From: JAGIBJ01 sp032119795
GTDB taxonomy: Bacteria > Actinomycetota > Thermoleophilia > Solirubrobacterales > Solirubrobacteraceae
Direction of reading: 5' to 3'
DNA length: 64,000 nt
Assembly: GCA_032119795.1 (NCBI GenBank)
Contig: JAUMFO010000008.1
Coordinates: 434,001 to 498,000 of the forward strand
The notes under the pieces are model-generated. The model was not told where the DNA came from. It saw only the letters and a list, made by a program, of their open reading frames with translations, and did not search any database. The position numbers and the translations under genes are program-made. Below, one piece after another: positions 60,567 through 64,000 of the stretch (the first letter of the stretch is position 1; every line of letters begins with the position of its first letter).

Positions 60567-61226
60567 TCAGCCGCGAACGATGCCGAGCGCGATGGCGCGG
60601 CGAGCCAGCTCAGCGCGCTTGCGATTCTGCGGCAGATCCTCGATGTCGAACTTGTCGAACAGCGATCGCAGGTGCGTCTTGACGCCAGCGATCGAGAGCA
60701 CGAGGACTTCGGCGATCTCCGGATTGGAGGCGGGCGCAAGCGGGCCGGACGGGTCGACCAAGCAGGGCCGACACAGTGCCTCGAGCACGCGGCGCTCCGC
60801 GGGAGACAACTGCACCGCCGATGCGGTGTCCGTCGCCGTCAACGTCTCCCCCAGCCCATCGACCGGCGCCCGCAGCACGATGGCAGTGCGGCCGACGCGG
60901 ACGACGTCGCCGGGGCTCAGTAGGCGCCGACTGCGCACCCGCTCCTCGCCGACGAACGTGCCGTTGCGACTCAGGCCATCATCGACGACGCTCCACCGGC
61001 CACCGGCCAGCTCCAGCCTGGCATGCGCCCGGGAGACCTCTGCGTCCCAATCGACGACGAGTTGATTCTCCGGGGAGCGACCTACCCCGATCGACACCCG
61101 ATCGAGCGGGTGCAGCAGCAGCCGACCTTCGCCGTCCCGCAGCAGCACGTATGAGCCGCCGAGGCGATCGGCGGCACGCACCGCCACCAGTTCCTGGACG
61201 GTCAGCTCGTAGGGACCGATGGCCAC
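60567..61226 (-). CDS. FHA domain protein with a C-terminal helix-turn-helix
   Basis: 219 residues from GTG 61226. The FHA domain (about 42-110) shows the phospho-Thr-binding set: GR(S) in IGVGRSPENQLV, SRAHARLELAGGRWSVVDDGLSRNGTFVGEERV. The C-terminal half (about 135-219) is LSPAERRVLEALCRP followed by NPEIAEVLVLSIAGVKTHLRSLFDKFDI, a LuxR-type HTH. It is probably a transcription regulator that reads phosphorylated partners. The stop abuts the kinase gene. Confidence 0.9.
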   Translation of the reverse strand: MAIGPYELTVQELVAVRAADRLGGSYVLLRDGEGRLLLHPLDRVSIGVGRSPENQLVVDWDAEVSRAHARLELAGGRWSVVDDGLSRNGTFVGEERVRSRRLLSPGDVVRVGRTAIVLRAPVDGLGETLTATDTASAVQLSPAERRVLEALCRPCLVDPSGPLAPASNPEIAEVLVLSIAGVKTHLRSLFDKFDIEDLPQNRKRAELARRAIALGIVRG

Positions 61227-61359
61227 GACCCCAAGTTTGCCAGGACAGACCCCGACCCACCTGGCCACCAAACGGACGGCGACGCCCGCATGAGGGGGTC
61301 GGTCGACTGCATCCCTTGGGTGGTTGCCGGCGCGCCAACGCCAGGGCACACTGCCGATC

Positions 61360-64000
61360 ATGATCCTGCGCCGCTGCCGCCTGCTGCTGCTCACCGCCGC
61401 GATCGTGCTCGGAGCGACCCCGGCCGCCCGCGCAGCCATCCCGCAGACGCCCGGCACCGAGGTGATCTCGACGAACACGAGCGGGCTCCCCGCTAGTGCC
61501 TCACAGGTCACCCTTGCTGGCGGCGGGCGCTTCGCGGCCTTCACGTCGACGGCCTCGGACCTCGTGCCCGGCCAGAGCGGGACCGACACGAACGCCGCCT
61601 GCGATGTGTTCCGGCGTGACCTCCTCACCGGCGAGACCGTGCTCGTGAGCCGCGTTCCAGGCGGGCTGGCCGGCACCGACTGTTCGGATCGGCCGGAGAT
61701 CTCCAGCGAGGGGACCCGTGTCGCGTTCGTCACCAGGTCGGCGAACCTCGTCAACGCGGCTGCCTCCGGGCAGGCCAACGGCTCCGAACAGGTCCTGGTC
61801 GCCGACTTGGCTGCCGCGAGCTTGTCGCTGGCGAGCCGCGCCCACGGCAGCAACGGCGCCGCCTCGACCACGGACGCCGGCGACTACGCACTGAGTGGCG
61901 ATGGTGAGACGGTCGCGTTCGTCAGCAGCAGTTCGATGATCGCCGGCGTCGCCACCGGTGGCGTTCAGCAGGTCTGGCTGCGCGACCTCAGCGCAGGCGC
62001 CACGACCCTTGGCTCGGCGAGCGACGGCACCGCAACGACGCCGATGACCGATTCGACGCTCGCCCCCTCGTTGGATCAGTTCGGGCAGCGTGTGGCGTTC
62101 TCGAGCGTCGGCCCGATCGTTTACGTCCGCGGGCCCGGCAACTCGACCGTCATCGCCTCGCGGACGACCGGCGGCACGCTGATCGACGGCGGCTCGCCGG
62201 CGATCTCGGCGACCGGCAATGCCGTGGCCTTCACCACGCGGGCGCCAGATTTCGCGCCCGCGGGGACCTTCACCCAACAAGTCGCCGTGCGAGACCTGGG
62301 CACCTCGGCCACCACCCTCGTGAGCCACCCCGCATCCTCCCCCGCGACGCCCGCCAATCAGGACGCCGGACCGCCCTCGATCTCCGCCCACGGCCGCGTG
62401 ATCGCGTTTGCGAGCGCGGCGACGAATCTCGGTGCGGGCGACCCTCACGCCAGATCGCAGGTCTACGTCGCCGATCTGCGGCGGTCGCTGCTCACGATGG
62501 CCTCCACCTCGGGGGTCGGCGCAGGCGGCGGCAACGGCGCCTCCAGCGCCGCGGGTGAGGGCTCGCTGCGCCGACCAGCGCTAGCCCAGGATGGAATCGC
62601 GGTGGCGTTCACGTCGACGGCCACCGATCTCGTCGCGACCGACACGACCGCCACGAGCGACGCCATCGTCCGCCGGGTTCGCGTCAGCCAGGCCGTCCCC
62701 GCGCACACCCTGCGCGAGATGTCGACGATCGGCATGGATGGTCGCAACACCGGCCAGCAGCGGCGAGCTGGCGGCAACCTGACCGGTGAGGGCATCACCG
62801 ACACCGCCGTCTCCGCCGACGGGCGGTGGGTTGCATTCCAGGCCGGGCGCGACCGCTACGCCGGAGACCCCCTGCCGCCCGCCGCCGCCGGCAACGACAC
62901 CGTGACCTACGTGCGTGACCGGCTGACGGGCGAAGTTGAGTCCGTCAGCCGCGCCACCGACAGCGGCGGGAGGCCTGGCGCGCTGATGGCGACGCTCTGC
63001 AACGGCGATCTGGCGGTGAGTCTCAGTGCCGACGGCCGCTACGTGACGTTCTGTTCCGGCCCTCACGTGTACCGCCGAGACCGCACGCTCGGCGTCACGG
63101 AGATGATCGACCGCGTCGGTGCGACCGTCGCCAGTGGCACCTCCGGCCAGGTCGACATCAGCGGCGACGGCCGCTACGTCGCCTTCGCCTCGACCGCCGG
63201 CAATCTCGACGCGAACACGCCCTACACCGGCCTCGTCAAGCTCTTCCGGCGCGACATGCAGACCGGCACGGTGGTGCGGGTCGATCTGCGCGACGGTGAG
63301 ACGAGCGACGCCGGATTCTCAAACCAGGGCCCACGCAACGCCAAGCCCTCGATCACCGATGACGGGCGCTACGTCGTCTTTGAATCCGCCAGCTTCGACC
63401 TCGTCGCCGGAACCGGTATCAGCCCTGGCTACCCGCAGGCATTTCTGCGCGACCTTCAAACCGGCCGGACGCACAACCTCAACCGCTCGGCGGCCGGCAA
63501 CTACGGCCGCTACGGGCCCGGAGCGACGGGCACCACGCAGTCCGGCGCGCCGCAGATCACGCCGGATGGCGCCTACGCCGTGTTCACGAGCGACGCCGGC
63601 AACCTCGTGGCGGGCAAGACCAACACCTCGGCGGGCGTCTACCGCCAGCGTTTGACGTTCGGCGGCGCCGGCGGCAGCGTCGACGGGGCGCTCGACCTCG
63701 TCTCGATCCCTCGCCCCGGCGGCGGCACTCAGCTCGACAACTTCGCGGATTTCCCGTCGATCTCCGGCGACGGCGCACGGGTCGCCTTCACCGCCGCTGC
63801 AACGAACGTCGTTGCGGGCGCTCCCGCCGGCTACCAGGTCTACGCGCGGGACCTACCCGGCGGCGACACCCTCCTGCTCTCGCGCGCCAGCGGCGCTTCG
63901 GGCACGCCCTCATCCGGTGGGCAGCCCGTCTATGCGACCGGGACGTCGGCCGACGGTGGCGTCGTCGTGTTCGACAGCCGAGCGACGGACCTCGACGGGG
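61360..64000 (+). CDS. Secreted beta-propeller protein (PD40/TolB-like repeats), C-terminus beyond the window
   Basis: The frame is open from ATG 61360 to the window end (880 codons). Signal peptide to about residue 26 (ARA). Many repeats of about 45-60 residues read S.DGR.VAF.S.A.NL.....G...V..RDL.TG.T..VSR, the pattern of PD40/WD40-like propeller blades; at least ten are visible. Such propellers bind proteins or glycans, and some are enzymes; no catalytic residues are clear. It is next to the FHA protein but on the other strand. Confidence 0.88.
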   Translation, partial: MILRRCRLLLLTAAIVLGATPAARAAIPQTPGTEVISTNTSGLPASASQVTLAGGGRFAAFTSTASDLVPGQSGTDTNAACDVFRRDLLTGETVLVSRVPGGLAGTDCSDRPEISSEGTRVAFVTRSANLVNAAASGQANGSEQVLVADLAAASLSLASRAHGSNGAASTTDAGDYALSGDGETVAFVSSSSMIAGVATGGVQQVWLRDLSAGATTLGSASDGTATTPMTDSTLAPSLDQFGQRVAFSSVGPIVYVRGPGNSTVIASRTTGGTLIDGGSPAISATGNAVAFTTRAPDFAPAGTFTQQVAVRDLGTSATTLVSHPASSPATPANQDAGPPSISAHGRVIAFASAATNLGAGDPHARSQVYVADLRRSLLTMASTSGVGAGGGNGASSAAGEGSLRRPALAQDGIAVAFTSTATDLVATDTTATSDAIVRRVRVSQAVPAHTLREMSTIGMDGRNTGQQRRAGGNLTGEGITDTAVSADGRWVAFQAGRDRYAGDPLPPAAAGNDTVTYVRDRLTGEVESVSRATDSGGRPGALMATLCNGDLAVSLSADGRYVTFCSGPHVYRRDRTLGVTEMIDRVGATVASGTSGQVDISGDGRYVAFASTAGNLDANTPYTGLVKLFRRDMQTGTVVRVDLRDGETSDAGFSNQGPRNAKPSITDDGRYVVFESASFDLVAGTGISPGYPQAFLRDLQTGRTHNLNRSAAGNYGRYGPGATGTTQSGAPQITPDGAYAVFTSDAGNLVAGKTNTSAGVYRQRLTFGGAGGSVDGALDLVSIPRPGGGTQLDNFADFPSISGDGARVAFTAAATNVVAGAPAGYQVYARDLPGGDTLLLSRASGASGTPSSGGQPVYATGTSADGGVVVFDSRATDLDG

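Overview
The window is high-GC, densely coded DNA with short intergenic gaps, many GTG starts and an actinobacterial gene order (rplY-pth-mfd-mazG-eno-divIC). Large secreted proteins with Lys-rich beta-type C-termini, a CsrA homologue, a class I (FbaB-type) aldolase and an initiator tRNA of actinobacterial type fit Actinomycetota, most likely class Thermoleophilia (Solirubrobacterales-like). The placement is inferred from gene content; no rRNA gene is present. No phage, transposase, CRISPR or plasmid gene was seen.

Layout. 1-8.1 kb: two related secreted proteins (one with five FN3 domains), a double winged-helix regulator and a 1,173-residue secreted repeat protein. 8.2-12.9 kb: GNAT acetyltransferase, apt with a DUF2625 gene, an L-threonine-kinase-like GHMP kinase coupled to a D-2-hydroxyacid dehydrogenase, and a TrmH-type methyltransferase. 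12.9-17.1 kb: a gingipain-like (C25) protease and a third member of the secreted family. 17.2-20.1 kb: a three-gene operon with a DyP peroxidase and two paralogous proteins of unknown function. 20.1-29.9 kb: a coiled-coil membrane protein, tRNA-fMet, CYTH-CHAD protein, a frameshifted acyl-CoA ligase, a giant secreted tandem amidase and a methyltransferase. 30.0-34.2 kb: a potABCD-type polyamine transporter operon. 34.3-40.4 kb: two glycosidase-like secreted paralogues, Ppx/GppA, a TPP enzyme and a HxlR-type regulator. 40.5-45.4 kb: an ECF sigma factor fused to its own anti-sigma-like domain, a four-gene overlapping operon, and class I aldolase. 45.6-47.6 kb: small membrane protein, csrA and an Arg-rich HTH protein. 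47.6-57.8 kb: a long minus-strand housekeeping operon. 57.9-64 kb: two small genes, a membrane Ser/Thr kinase, an FHA-HTH protein and a partial secreted beta-propeller protein.

Common themes: (i) a large secreted or cell-surface investment, with at least nine exported proteins, several of which share modules; (ii) one-protein signalling devices that join sensing and output (sigma/anti-sigma fusion, two winged-helix/SCP2-like regulators, kinase plus FHA-HTH neighbour); (iii) many start codons lying 6-11 nt after a TANNNT hexamer, suggesting leaderless transcripts; (iv) hairpins with GCAACC-N6-GGTTGC arms, four perfect copies and one imperfect copy clustered at 36.6-36.7 kb and one more at 17.2 kb. 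The strongest candidates for something undescribed are the DyP operon with its paralogous pair, the palindrome array, the half-dead tandem amidase and the sigma/anti-sigma fusion.
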